The notes beneath the pieces are model-generated. The model had not been told where the DNA came from. It saw only the letters and a list, made by a program, of their open reading frames with translations, and ran no database searches. Made by a program: the position numbers and the translations under genes. From assembly GCF_019320115.1 (NCBI RefSeq), contig NC_089598.1, positions 31,391,983-31,455,982 of the forward strand: 64,000 nt of DNA. Direction: 5' to 3'. This DNA is from Miscanthus floridulus. Lineage: Eukaryota; Streptophyta; Magnoliopsida; Poales; Poaceae. Of this stretch, positions 45,657 to 57,500 are shown piece by piece. Every line of letters begins with the position of its first letter. The stretch's first letter is position 1.

Positions 45657-47335
45657 TCACAAATCCTAGCAATATCAAGAAAGGCGACCCTCTAATTGAG
45701 CAATGGCATGTTTTGCTCTAACTTGCTCATGTGGCCTCCCACTCCTGATATCGGCAGAATTGGAGCTAGGTGGCCTTCCCATCTTCCTGTACAGACAAAC
45801 CAAACAAACAAGATAATGTAGTCAAATCATAATACATAGGAAAAAGTTGACAGAAATATTAGCAAGCATGGCAGCATGGTTACAGTATAATATACTACAA
45901 GGTACCATGGACACAAGTACAACTGCATGATAAATGCAGTTCATAAGACTAAAAGCAAAGGGAAAATTAGATCCAACTGTAATGACAAAGGCAAATAGAT
46001 AAACTTACTTCCTCATGGACTATCAATCTTCTGCATTCGGTCTACTAGTTCTCTTGCAGACTTGGAAAAATTCTTAAACCCCTAAAGAAAACAACCAAAT
46101 TAAATAAAATACAAAAACAACCCAATCAAGAAAAGCATGGTTGCATACATAATCAATATGCAAGAAATGGTTGCATAGAATATACAGAACAGGAAAGACA
46201 ATTAAATGATGAAATCATTCTAGATCAAGAAAAACACTTAACAATTGTTGATGAGGCCATCGAACCTCCTGTGAACTATGCAGTAACAAATACTCTGGTA
46301 TATTTAGACCAAGCATAGAATTTGTTGAAAAACACAGATGGAACAGCCCCCGCATCTTGGCCTACCTCCACAAACCTTCATCTAACACAAACACAGATCA
46401 CATAGGACAGAGCACAAAGGACAATTTCTTTCTATGGAAGGACAAGGATAAAAACTTGGTGTGGGCTGACACAAAACACAACAAACATAAGACAAGGTGT
46501 GTTAGCACAAATCACAAAGGACAATTTCTTTCTATGGAAGGACAAGGATAAAAACTTGGTGAGGGTTAGCACAATCACAAATAACAAAGAAATCACAAAC
46601 ACAACAAACATTAGATAAGGTGTGTTAGCACAAATCACAAAGGACAATTTCTTTCTATGGAAGGACAAGGATAAAAACTTGGTGAGGGTAAGCATAATCA
46701 CAAATAACAAAGAAATCATAAGAAACAATAACAAGGCGACTCATATTGTCATCATATGATCAATTCAACAACTATTAATGAGTTAAAAAGCAAGTGCTAC
46801 ATAGACTAAATTTAAAAAATGCAAAACTCACATGTTGCCATGGTACTGAGGACAAAGGATCTCAATAAGATGCTGGTTGGACTTTAACTAACCGCGTACC
46901 CTCATGGTGCTTCTAGTATCCATGCACAAAAGTCATACTTCAACATCTTGGTCTATAAGAACAAAATCAAACTCATAATAATATAACACAAGACCCAATT
47001 GAACTATCTATAAACAAGAAGACAAGAGGAACATGCACAACCCTCAAACTTCTCCTTATCTTCCCTATAAAAGGTTAGTAGTACACAACAAAAAACACTT
47101 ATAGAGAAAACCATAAAGCTAGAATAATGGGTACAAAAGAGTTAACATCAGCAATCCAACAGAATATTATCATCTTGTTTACTTTAGCCTCTTCAATGTA
47201 TATTAAAATTTACAACCACTTTAGCATCAAATGCTCTCACCAAACTAGCTACTTCTTTACAAAGTGGCATGCACTCATAGCAAGAACCTACACCCTATAT
47301 TGACCTAAACGCAAGATCTAGAGACAAGCCTCAAA
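45657..47335 (-). other. Region downstream of the Ulp1-like gene with exon-like scraps
   Basis: Short minus-strand segments read like coding exons. At about 45786-45676 one contains MGRPPSSNSADI and ends in a stop. At about 46082-46016 another contains SARELVDRMQKID and ends in a stop followed by a GTAAGT donor. At about 46969-46838 a third contains SNQHLIEILCPQYHG with stops upstream. Their phases do not join, so they may be remnants or alternative 3' exons of the neighbouring gene. No family is assigned. Confidence 0.3.
46412..46690 (+). repeat. Three-copy direct repeat
   Basis: A core of about 50 bases beginning CACAAAGGACAATTTCTTTC and ending AAAACTTGGTG occurs at about 46415, 46511 and 46636. 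The spacers are related to each other (AACACAACAAACATAAGA or ATTAGA). Periods are about 96 and 125. Confidence 0.85.
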
Positions 47336-50300
47336 TCATGCTCCGTGATTCAAATTGCCAGAGACCTGAGAAAGAAAAAAAATAGAAACAAACAATCAGA
47401 TTCAAAAACGTGAAGTTATAATAAACAAAGTGATGTTGGAACTAATATTACCTCCTTCACTTTGCATGTACCATCATATGCACTATTGTATTCATTGAAA
47501 ACCATGTCATTAACAAGTTTGATACGAAGTTGACTAATATCATCTTCGGTGTACTTCTCCAACATATTCAGATGGACTTTAAAATGCTCTAGATTCTTTA
47601 TAGCATACACACCACTATCATTGATTATGCTGAAAAAAGAAAAAACAAAAACAAAAAGGGAAAAACAGGAAACAATGGGACTATAAGCACAAACAAAATC
47701 CACATGATCTATATAAATCAAAGGACTACATTTCAATCACATACTTATCAGATTGCTGGGGTACAGTTCCAAAGAAGACATGGAATGCATGTAAGCCATA
47801 GTCGATATTAACAACTTGTTTCCAGACAGTGGCCAAGTTGTCTAGCTACAAATCAGGCAAAAAGAAAATGACTACACCATGCAAAATAATATTTGTTTCG
47901 ATGAAGGATATAGTAAACTACTGTAGCATTGAAAATAATGGGAAAAACTGCCACTGCAATACTGAAAATAGACAAATGGTGCATATACAAATACAAACTG
48001 ATACTTACAAATTCATCTTTCACAGCTTTGTGGAAAGCTGAGTCTACTCCAAAGCACACTGTGCATGAATCCAAGATTATACACCATCTCAAGCTAAAAT
48101 ACAGTACAACAACATACCACCGATCATGGAAGAGTATTGGAAAATAGAGCTGACAAAATAACAAACATTGTGATTATTAGTAACATCACATAGTAGGACT
48201 AGAACACAACATTTATGCTAGTACTCTTTTTCAAACAATAGAGAAGATATGTTACGCACATAGTCGCTGGATGTTAAAGGCCTGGCACGATGAGCACCCT
48301 TAAAGCATCTCATAGCAGTCTCAAATAGCTCCTTCTCCTTCTCATCATCACGACCATGATTTCCAATAAGATAATCCTACAATAACAAATTGATCGATAT
48401 TATTTCCATATAGTGCAAACATATAGTTTACAAAGAATACATCAACGACTACTAACCCCAACTTTAGAAAAGAAGTAATGCTTTCTAGAATCCCTAGGGT
48501 GTTTTCTAAGGAGCAACAGCTTGCAAAATGCGTTCACTACAAAATGGTTGACCTTTCCGCCAGGCCAAAGAGAAGATGAAAGTGCACTCAACAAGACAAC
48601 AACAAACCCATAATCCACCACTTTTAGACTGCAAACACAAAAACAAAACAATTCACAGTGAATTGGTACAAGTATTAACACACGGTGCTACAGAAGGCTA
48701 AGAATGGGAAAATTGTGTAAATTTCAAACTTACTTCAAGTGTTCGCTGCTTTCTCCCATCTTCAAAATAGCTTCATACACATTAGATTCAAGTTTGGACA
48801 CACTAATCTTGGATTGAGGGATGATAAAAGGGCTGATCTTGTACATGCTGGGCTTCGCAAGCCGTCTAGGACGATGAATAGCAATCTTTGAACTCGAAGA
48901 CTGCCAAACAGCTTCACTGGACGACTCAGAGTTCAATACAAATCCATTGCTGCCAACAGACTTTGTAGACAAGCAAGGCCCACCAACCACAGACTTTTCA
49001 CGATGGGATGGACGACGTGATTGAATAGGTGTCTACAAAACATACAACAAGGAACACATAAAATTGTTCAAAAAATGGAAAAACTAATAGTGTTAGAGCA
49101 AGGATCTAATAATTTCAATATATCCTAAAACTGCATCATAAAAAATCACACAAACACAATACGATACACTTACAAAGAAAAAAGAAGGGGGCATTTATTC
49201 CAAATATATATACAACACTAGTACTGGTTCACAAGAGTATGAACATTACTACAACTACTTATACAAGCTATTACATGATCCAAAAGCAGCCCCAACTGCT
49301 ACCATGTAGCATTGTACTAACTACTTCCCCTTCTACTACCATGTCTCCAAAAAAGATAAAGCAAAAGGAAGCAGGCACCATCACATTATCTCCCACCACA
49401 AACTTTCCAGAATGATAAGATTAGGTACGCCTATTTACAATTTTTATAGGATCTCCATAACGACTGACTGCAGCAAGAGGAACAGGTTGACTTGGATCTT
49501 CTTCGATCTCAGGATATTCAGTAAAAGGTAAAGACTCCATACGGATAACGTCCTAAAACAACAATAAATACATAAATAAGACCAGAGAGATCAAAAGTTA
49601 CATCACAATACAAAATCGATATAATGCAATAGGGAGGATTACATTTTCAACATTCCCATTTATCTTAGTCCCAGCATTTCCAGTGCCAATGGTCTCCTCA
49701 TTGCTCACATTACCACCTCTAGGAGACGTCGGCTTATCAACAAAAACCCATTCTTTAGATGCAGACCTAGATTTCAAGTTCAAGTTGCTTTTGGTTTCAA
49801 CCTATGAAAAAATGAAACTAAATCAGGTGGGAAAACATTCCTTGTACATCAAAAACTACTTGGCATCTACAGAAACAAAACAACATACATTTCCAGGGAC
49901 ACCTCCATGGGACATATTAGCACCAACTTTCTGACCTGAAGTAGAAACTCTACTCAACTGCAGCAACAAAGAATAAATAAAATTTCATATACATAATATA
50001 TAATGACTTAGCATGGGAAGAATAAACAAGATGGAAGAGGACATGTACCATAGACAACGCTCTATCAAGAGGACAAGATGTATCACAAGTTGTACCAACA
50101 GGGCGCCTCAAGTTAGGATCTGCAACATAATTTCCTAAGTCATCTAGTTCTTCAAACATTCTGAATGAAGGTACACTAGGGCTACGAAAGAATGGAGTCT
50201 TCGTCTTCAGACAAGGTTCCTTGACAGGTGCTTTTCTAGCAAAAAAATAAGACAATAAAGAAGGTTGAAACTTAAATGAAATAAAAAAGTCATATTGCAC

Positions 50301-52855
50301 AATTCAAATACTACAATTGCAGAATTACAAAGGTGCAATTTACTGATAAAGAGAATGCAACATAAAAAATAGGGACTAACCATTAAGATCTTGAGCAGAA
50401 ACTGCATTTTCATCCAAGCCAGCTCTAGAACCAGCTTGAGCATTCTCCACTCCATAAGGACCAAGACCACTCAGAGAACCAATAGCATTCCTTAGACTCA
50501 GTGCTTCTCCTGTTTGTCCTACATAGAGACCATGCTCAAACATGAGCCCAATTCATATATCTTAGATTTCGTAAAGCATTTTTTCATCAGCGGGACAAAC
50601 CTAGGGCCCTCTCAACTATACCAACCAAGGGGATAGCAGTGGCCGCATTAGTTGTCTCGCCTTCATGAACAGTAGGAACCAAGAGGGAAGCAGTATATGC
50701 ACTAGTTGCTTCGCCTTCCTAAACAATAGAGAACAGAATGAAACAAGTCTATTCAGTAGGGTATTTCATTTACTACATCAATACCTAGTAGTGTATATTA
50801 CTAACAGCAAAAATATGCTAGAACCTATGCCTATCTGATCATGGAATAGCAGAACAGCTACAAAAGCATATAAAAACAAGAACCAAATAATGCAAAACTC
50901 ACTTTTAGATGGAGCTTTTGATGTTTAGTTGCAACATTAGTAGTTAACACTTGATCTTCCTCAATAACTACAGGATTATCCTTGTTACATCCATTTTCAG
51001 TTTGATCTAGCACAGTTGCCTAAAAAGACAAAAGTGACCCAACAATTTAGAAAATACACAACCAAAGACAAATAAAATGAGAAATAGGAACATTCACCTC
51101 AGCATTATGATCTTTTATGTGACTCAGAGGGGACTTGCCAAGACATTGAGAGAGTCGAGTCCTAGATGCTACACTATTGGCACTCAAATATTGTGATGCA
51201 CATCTTTTCCTCTTCCTTTTACTTATAGCTGAACCTGAAAATAATCATAAGATTATGAACACACATACAAACAAATCAACTAAATGCAGAAATAAATGTT
51301 ACACAACATTCCATGTACCTTCAGCTGATGAGTCTTTGGAAGGAATAATTTTAGTTGACTAAGAAGCACGACAATTCTCACCACCAGATCCATCGTATAA
51401 TCCATCAGATTCAATTTTATTAGTCATAGAGCATTCTTCTTTATTTGTTTCAGTAGGAGCAGCAACTGTAGGATGCACATCTTCAATAATGGTATTATTT
51501 GCAACAGTAGCAGCATCATCCACTTCTTTCACAAGCTGTTTTACTTGTATCACCAGCCATTTCCGCATCAAAGACATCATCTTGCATAACAAAATGTCCT
51601 GGAGAAGGCAGTGGGGCTTCATATTCAGCATGAACAGCATCATCATCACCATTATGATGTGCTGGAGAAGGAAGAGGAGCTTCATATTCAACGGGGATAC
51701 CATCAACAACTCCATCATCACCATCATCATGTCTTAGAGGGGGCACTCTAGCAGCAGAACCCTCAGCCTCATCAGAAGCATCACCACCATGATTAATTAC
51801 ATGAGTCCTATGCATGTACATAAACATCTTAGCAACAAATGTGCCCAGGCTCCTAAAGCCTAGTCTTGTATGGTGGTTTTCAAAAATATTGCACATGTTA
51901 TTCATGTCCTGTAATGCCAAGTTAATAGTAACATATGAATCATGTAAATTTCATTATACAAGAGTAATGAAATGATCAAATCAAAGGATTACACAAAGAC
52001 ACATACATTTGTCCCGATGAAATCACAACGTCTATCCAAAGTTCTCCTAAAAAGAGCATAAGCCTCTTTCGGTAGATACTCTTCAGCATAGCATGTGTCA
52101 TCGATGGATTTCACCTACATAAAATCAACCATTCTAAAGCATACCATTCTGAAGAAATTTAATTCTCTGCATGTGAATGGAATCTAGCATAACTTAACCC
52201 CTTTCCCCTACTGATTTTAAATTGAACAGATCTGAAGGAATGGGTGCAAAACTCCAACTGCTCCTTATAATAGGTGCTTTAGCAGCTTGACATAGATAAG
52301 GCCAGAGCATGACATATACTAGATTACAACTCAAAAAAAGAAGACAAACTAACAATAACAAATGAAGGCATAGTCATTGATCTGTGTTCATCAAAACAAA
52401 TGCAATTAACAAATGATAGGATGAACGTACAACTAGATCGACTGAACCCACATCAGGAAAGGGGATGGGATACATCAACCACCATCAAACTCTAAACCTA
52501 TGCCCTCCTGGTGCTAGAAGATTGAATCAATCAAACAAATGGATTCCAAATCAGGAAAGGGGATGAGATGCATGATGCAATAGATGAGAAAGAGGAAAGA
52601 CGGGGGTACAAAGAGGAAGAACAGGAAGCAACCACACACCATAGGGCATCCCCGGAGCTCCTCGAAGAGATTCAGCAGCATCCGTGTCGGTAACGCCTGA
52701 ACCTTGACCTGAATGAAATCGCCTCTCCCTGCTACACCGTTGCTGCCCCCCCCACCCACCCACTCTCGGCCCCCTGCGAGCAGCTCCACTCCGGGCCACT
52801 GTGGTGCTGAAGTGAAGAACGGGATGCACCAGCACCACCATAGTCGGTGCTCCAT
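47336..52855 (-). CDS. Multi-exon gene for a Ulp1/C48-like protease-domain protein, catalytic Cys replaced by Ser
   Basis: Exons joined by GT-AG borders and matching phases: 52855-52640, 52114-52007, 51908-51319, 51234-51098, 51019-50903, 50718-50601, 50518-50381, 50230-50049, 49957-49889, 49801-49643, optional 49552-49439, 49032-48734, 48628-48457, 48376-48260, 48149-48009, 47845-47745, 47629-47452 and 47365-47336 (stop). The total is about 955 residues. The N-terminal half is acidic and low in complexity, with a basic KRKRKR stretch in exon 4. The C-terminal domain follows the Ulp1 order: LFHDRWYVVV (His), CIILDS (Asp), VPQQSDN (Gln), then NDSGVYAIKNLEHF where the family has DCG, so the nucleophile is Ser. 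Exon 51908-51319 has a frame change near 51540 and an in-frame TAG at about 51360. If DVIRMES (49552) is read through, it ends at 49421. The start codon is uncertain. It may be a pseudogene, or derived from a transposon-captured Ulp1 gene. Confidence 0.6.
49033..49438 (-). other. Intron or alternative 3' UTR of the Ulp1-like gene
   Basis: If the weak donor at 49438 is not used, the preceding exon ends with a stop at 49421 and this stretch would be 3' UTR of a short isoform. Otherwise it is an intron. The sequence is AT-rich and has no frame. Confidence 0.4.
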
Positions 52856-53872
52856 TTGGCAGGGAGCCGAAGGAGACAGGAGTGGGCAGATCTAGGACTA
52901 GGCTCGTCGAGAGAGTGGAAGGGAGAGATAGAAACAGAGACAAAACATACCACCGATCATGCCGCACGCAAATCACAAACACAAACACAAATCACAAACA
53001 CAGGGAGGACGAAGGAGGAGATCTTGTCCCCCACCACATGTAGGACCATAATCTTGCACCGACATTCTACATGAATAGATCAAACACTCCAAACAGAACT
53101 ATAGAGCAATGGATAGATCTGGACACACTCCAAACTCTTGTCTCCCCATCGACACCACCATCACAGACGGACAACCGTCGTATGCTGCCGGTAGCGAAGA
53201 ATAAACATCACCACAAGACAAATCGACACAGACAACACCCGATCTAATGAACTAAGCCCTCGAAATACGTTCTACTAAACAAAGCCAACTCAAATACCAG
53301 ATCCAGGCACCACGAAATCCCAAACAAAAATACCTCAACTCAAAGGGAGAGGGAGCCGCGAACGAAGCTACCTGCCGACCTCTAGCAGCGCCGCCGCGAC
53401 GAAGCCTCCGAACCGGCGACGGAGAAGATCCGCAGCAGGATGGGGAGGACCAAGGACAGAGGAAGAAGAATCGCCCCCTCCGTCCGGACAAGCATCGAGT
53501 CCCTTTCTGTCTGGGCGCGCGGATCGAGAATACAAACAGTGTTGGGTTCGGTGTTTTGTCCATAACCGGTAGCGGGCGCGCTCAACATTCCTGAACCCGC
53601 GCTCAACAATACTAGACCCGATAAAAGAAGATGCGGACCCGACAAACACCACACCTGGCGCACGGATCACAAAGCGCATCCAACGGACCACGCATCGCCT
53701 GAAGAGAGCAGCCAGATATCAAGCGACGGAGACGTAGGAAAAGTGTTTATTTAATATTAGACAAATCTAACTAAATCACATCATGCAATAAATTATGCGT
53801 CTCCTATCTGCTTGCACACACGGATATTATGACTAGTTCTTTACGAAAAAGATGAGACACAATTGTCTTATA
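52856..53872 (-). promoter_or_regulatory. 5' flank of the Ulp1-like gene
   Basis: GC-rich blocks at about 52860-52920 and 53340-53700 may be 5' UTR exons or promoter. Open frames (for example 53691-53368) overlap in several frames and have no recognisable domain. I cannot place a transcription start. Confidence 0.3.
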
Positions 53873-54262
53873 CTTCCTCCGTTTCAAATTATAAATCGTT
53901 TATTTTTTTATATATAAATTTTACTATGTACTCCCTCCATCCCAAATTGTAAGTCATTCCAAGAATCTTGGAGAGTCAAAGTTTTTCAAGTTTGACCAAA
54001 TTTATATAACAAAATAATAATATTTATCATACAAAGTAAGTATCATTAGATTCTTCATTAGTTATATTTTCATATTATACCTATTTGATGTCATCAATCT
54101 TTGTGTTTCTCTCTATAATTTTAGTCAAACTTAAAAAAGTTTGACTCTCCAAGATTCTTGGAATGACTTACAATTTGGGATGGAGGGAGTATATAGCAAA
54201 ATTATACATAACAAAATCTATATAAAAATATTAAAACAACTTGTAATTAGAAACGGAGCGAG
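53873..54262 (+). mobile_element. Older Stowaway-like MITE, split by a younger Stowaway
   Basis: The left end CTTCCTCCGTTTCAAATTAT and right end (reverse complement) CTCGCTCCGTTTCTAATTAC are imperfect terminal inverted repeats of the CTCCCTCCGTTTC class. The left flank is TA; the right flank is GA, apparently mutated. The interior is interrupted at 53931-54189. Confidence 0.65.
53931..54189 (+). mobile_element. Stowaway MITE, 259 bases
   Basis: The element starts CTCCCTCCATCCCAAATTGT and ends with its inverted complement, with near-perfect terminal inverted repeats of about 65 bases. It is flanked by TA at 53929-53930 and 54190-54191, the Tc1/mariner-type target duplication. It has no coding capacity. 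Confidence 0.93.
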
Positions 54263-54554
54263 GACCATCCCTAATACTCCCTAATACAGGTTATAGTAGA
54301 GCAGTAACCAATAGCTTTAATTTCGCACGGTGTAAAATCTAATCGCAGGACAAAGCCAAACGGTCCTCCAAGATTTTAGAAAATCTGACCATAAAACCCT
54401 CCCGCACCCACCCCGCCGCAACCCACACGCTGCTCTCGCTCCCCCGAGGTAATCGACGAAGGCCACCACCACCTGCACACCACTTCGCCTCGAGGAGGTT
54501 CCACCAGGCCTACTCGGCTAGGGTTTGGTCTCGGGGACTTTGCGGGCGATCGCA
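54263..54554 (+). promoter_or_regulatory. Promoter-proximal region and 5' UTR of CYP40
   Basis: The last 180 bases before the ATG are C-rich (CCCGCACCCACCCCGCCGC), as in many grass leaders. No convincing TATA box is seen. The transcription start is unknown. Confidence 0.35.
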
Positions 54555-57500
54555 ATGGAGGGCGGCGGCGCGGAACAAGCACCCGAGGCGGCGGCGGAGG
54601 TGAAAAATCCGAGGTGCTTCATGGACGTCACCATCGGCGGCGAGATGGAGGGGAGGATCGTTGTAGAGCTCTACGCGTCCGTGGTGCCGCGGACGGCGGA
54701 GAACTTCCGCGCGCTCTGCACCGGGGAGAAGGGCATCGGCGCCGCCAGCGGCAAGCCGCTTCACTTTATGGTTCGTATGGATCGATTGGATCGTCGCGAG
54801 GACTTTACCTCTGCGCCCTTGCGTGATTTGTGTCCTTTGCTGCTATTTGCCCTGGGGTTTGTATCTCTTCTAATATCTCTTCTAATTGTTGGTGCTTTTG
54901 CGTTTCTCGATTTGGAAATACAAAGCGTTATCAATGTGCCGCTGTAACGGAATAAAAGGATTGAGTATCGGTGCTAACTTGTTCTAATTTGTATTCAGTA
55001 ATCAGAACCGAAGAAGCGCTGTTTCCTGTGCGGTCGATTGATTATTTAGGGTTTTGATGCAGATTTCGTAACATGGAAATAGTTGCCATTTGTTTGTGAT
55101 TTATACTAGTTCAATTATTTACTCCTCTGTACAAGTCCCTAGGGATTTGCCTTCTCACTGCCTCGCAGTTTTGCTTCAGGTGCTATTGTTTAGATTCAGG
55201 TATCATTAATTCGATCCTATAACTTTTTTTTTTGCATCGTAAATATCGTATCCTTTTGTCATATAACTGGATATTCCACATTCGTCAGCATATTTGCTTT
55301 TGTATTCTAAGGTTTTGCTTTTTTTTCCTCTGTTGGGCTGGTGGTAAAGTCTTTGGCTGGTATTAAAGTCGGCCGAAACCTGGTGGGCAGAGAAAAATAA
55401 CGTAGAAATTTCAAGCCGATTTGTTTTTCTTGTTTTTTTTCCCTCAGTGCTGTGATGTCAAATCAGTGTCCTTTGATGTGCAGTGAACTCTATGCACTGC
55501 TGCCTCCTGTTCCCTTACTGTTATAAGGCCCCCTCCCTTTTGATTTCATCCTCATTCTTTGCACCTCTCATGTACCGCCCGTGCTAGCTTTTGTGCCCTT
55601 CTGCTATAACTTGCCACGTTAGCTTCTCCTATAGTGTTGCTGGCTAGCCTCGCCTGAAGTAGCGTTGCCCAACTGTTTGCCGTATTGTACGATCAGGTAT
55701 ACAGTATACCTTGTTGTGATCTCACATGGAGGTTCTTATGCTCTCAAAGACGTGCCCAACTGTTTGCAATGGAAAATGAGTGCAAGAATTGGATTCCTGT
55801 GGTACTTTTGTTTCAGAATAGTCTTTTTGCTGGCTAGCCTCGCCTGAAGCACTGCAAATTGAAGTTATCTTTATATAGAACACGCACGAAATACCTACGA
55901 TAACAGCTTCGCCACAGACTGACAGGCCAGTTAAGGTTCATGGCTGGTAGTGAGAATTTGGGAGGATATCGTTCAGAGAATCTTTTTGAAGGGACAGCCA
56001 TCACTGTATCTAGCTTTACTTTGCCGGTTGTCTTGATTTGTGCCTGGTCATTGTTTTGGCATTAGTCAAGGACAAGTTCTAGTGGGTACCAGGGTGAAAT
56101 CCTGCATTGAACAGGGATATATGAGGAGTGTTGAGGTGTGGTGGTCATAGCTAACCTTCTCTGATGATCTGTTGGACATATCTGGAATTCCAATATCTGC
56201 TGTGGGTATGGAAGCACAGTGAATAGTCTTGGTGTGGGATCTGTACTTGCTGATTTCCCCTTTTCTACAGATTTTTCCATCATCATTGAGCAATAGTGCC
56301 TCTTTTGATCACTATTATTTGTCTGAGACCCCACTGTCCTAGCTTCAGAAGTGAAATTTGTAGTTTGTTATCTGCCTACTGCAAGCTAGTAAATGAGAGT
56401 GGTGGGTGTTTTCTGTTATTTTCCTCCTTTCTCTGTTATTTTGCACGTTTTTTGTCTGCTGTCTTGGTAGAACTCCATATGTAGCACTAGAATTCGCTGC
56501 CATATCTTGTCAGTAATCCACATTTTTGGTACTTATTACTTTTTCAGGGCTCATGCTTCCACCGTGTTATTAAAGGGTTTATGGTTCAAGGGGGAGACAT
56601 AACTGCTGGAGATGGAACGGGGGGAGAGTCAATTTATGGGTCCAAATTTGAGGACGAGAATTTTGTTTTAAAGCATGAGAGGAAAGGAATGCTTTCAATG
56701 GCTAATTCTGGTCCCAACACAAATGGTTCTCAGTTTTTCATCACTACCACCCGAACATCTCATTTAGATGGGAAACATGTTGTTTTTGGTAGAGTGATAA
56801 AAGGGATGGGGGTAGTTCGCTCTATTGAGCATGTCACTATCGGAGAAGCTGACTGCCCCACTCTTGATGTCAAAATTGTTGATTGTGGGGAACTTCCTGA
56901 AGGTGCTGATGATGGAGTTGTAAACTTTTTCAAAGATGGTGACACGTATCCGGATTGGCCCAATGATCTTGAAGAGAAGCCTGCTGAGGTTTCATGGTGG
57001 ATGGATGCTGTGGAGTCTGCTAAAGCTTATGGGAATGGCAATTTCAAGGTAATATCCTTTTTGTCTCACATTTTATTGTATACTGGTGGCCTCATTAGTT
57101 TCAGTTAAACCAAATAGGCTTTATGGTTGAATCAGTTCAGAGTGGAATAAGCAAATTACATAAAACCCAACAAGATATCAGATGTGTTTCTGGGTAGAGA
57201 CTAGAGAGTAAAAACATATATCTTATTCTTCACTGTCACCAAAGGGGATTTTGTCCTTTATTTTCAACCTTTTATCGTTCTGTTATTACTTCTCTCTTCT
57301 TTGTCCGATATGTAGTATTTGTCTATGCGATTGGAGATGTTATCCTCAGGCTATTCCAATACATGCGCACCTAAATCTTGTCCCAGGCGATAGGAAATAC
57401 CAGTTATGATGCTCTATTCAGTGTTTCCGTTCTGTAGATGGCTAAGGTTATATATTTCCCTATCTGGAGCTGACGGTTATGCCTTTTTTTCTTACAGAAA

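Noticed and set aside
46357..46734. Repeat-containing frames (64 and 100 residues) and a CRISPR-like array
   Set aside because: Only three copies with related, unequal spacers in plant DNA; not a CRISPR array and not a gene.
53252..53691. Minus-strand frames of 93-107 residues upstream of the Ulp1-like gene
   Set aside because: Three frames are open together in GC-rich DNA. They are more likely 5' UTR or promoter, and no splice link to exon 1 was found.
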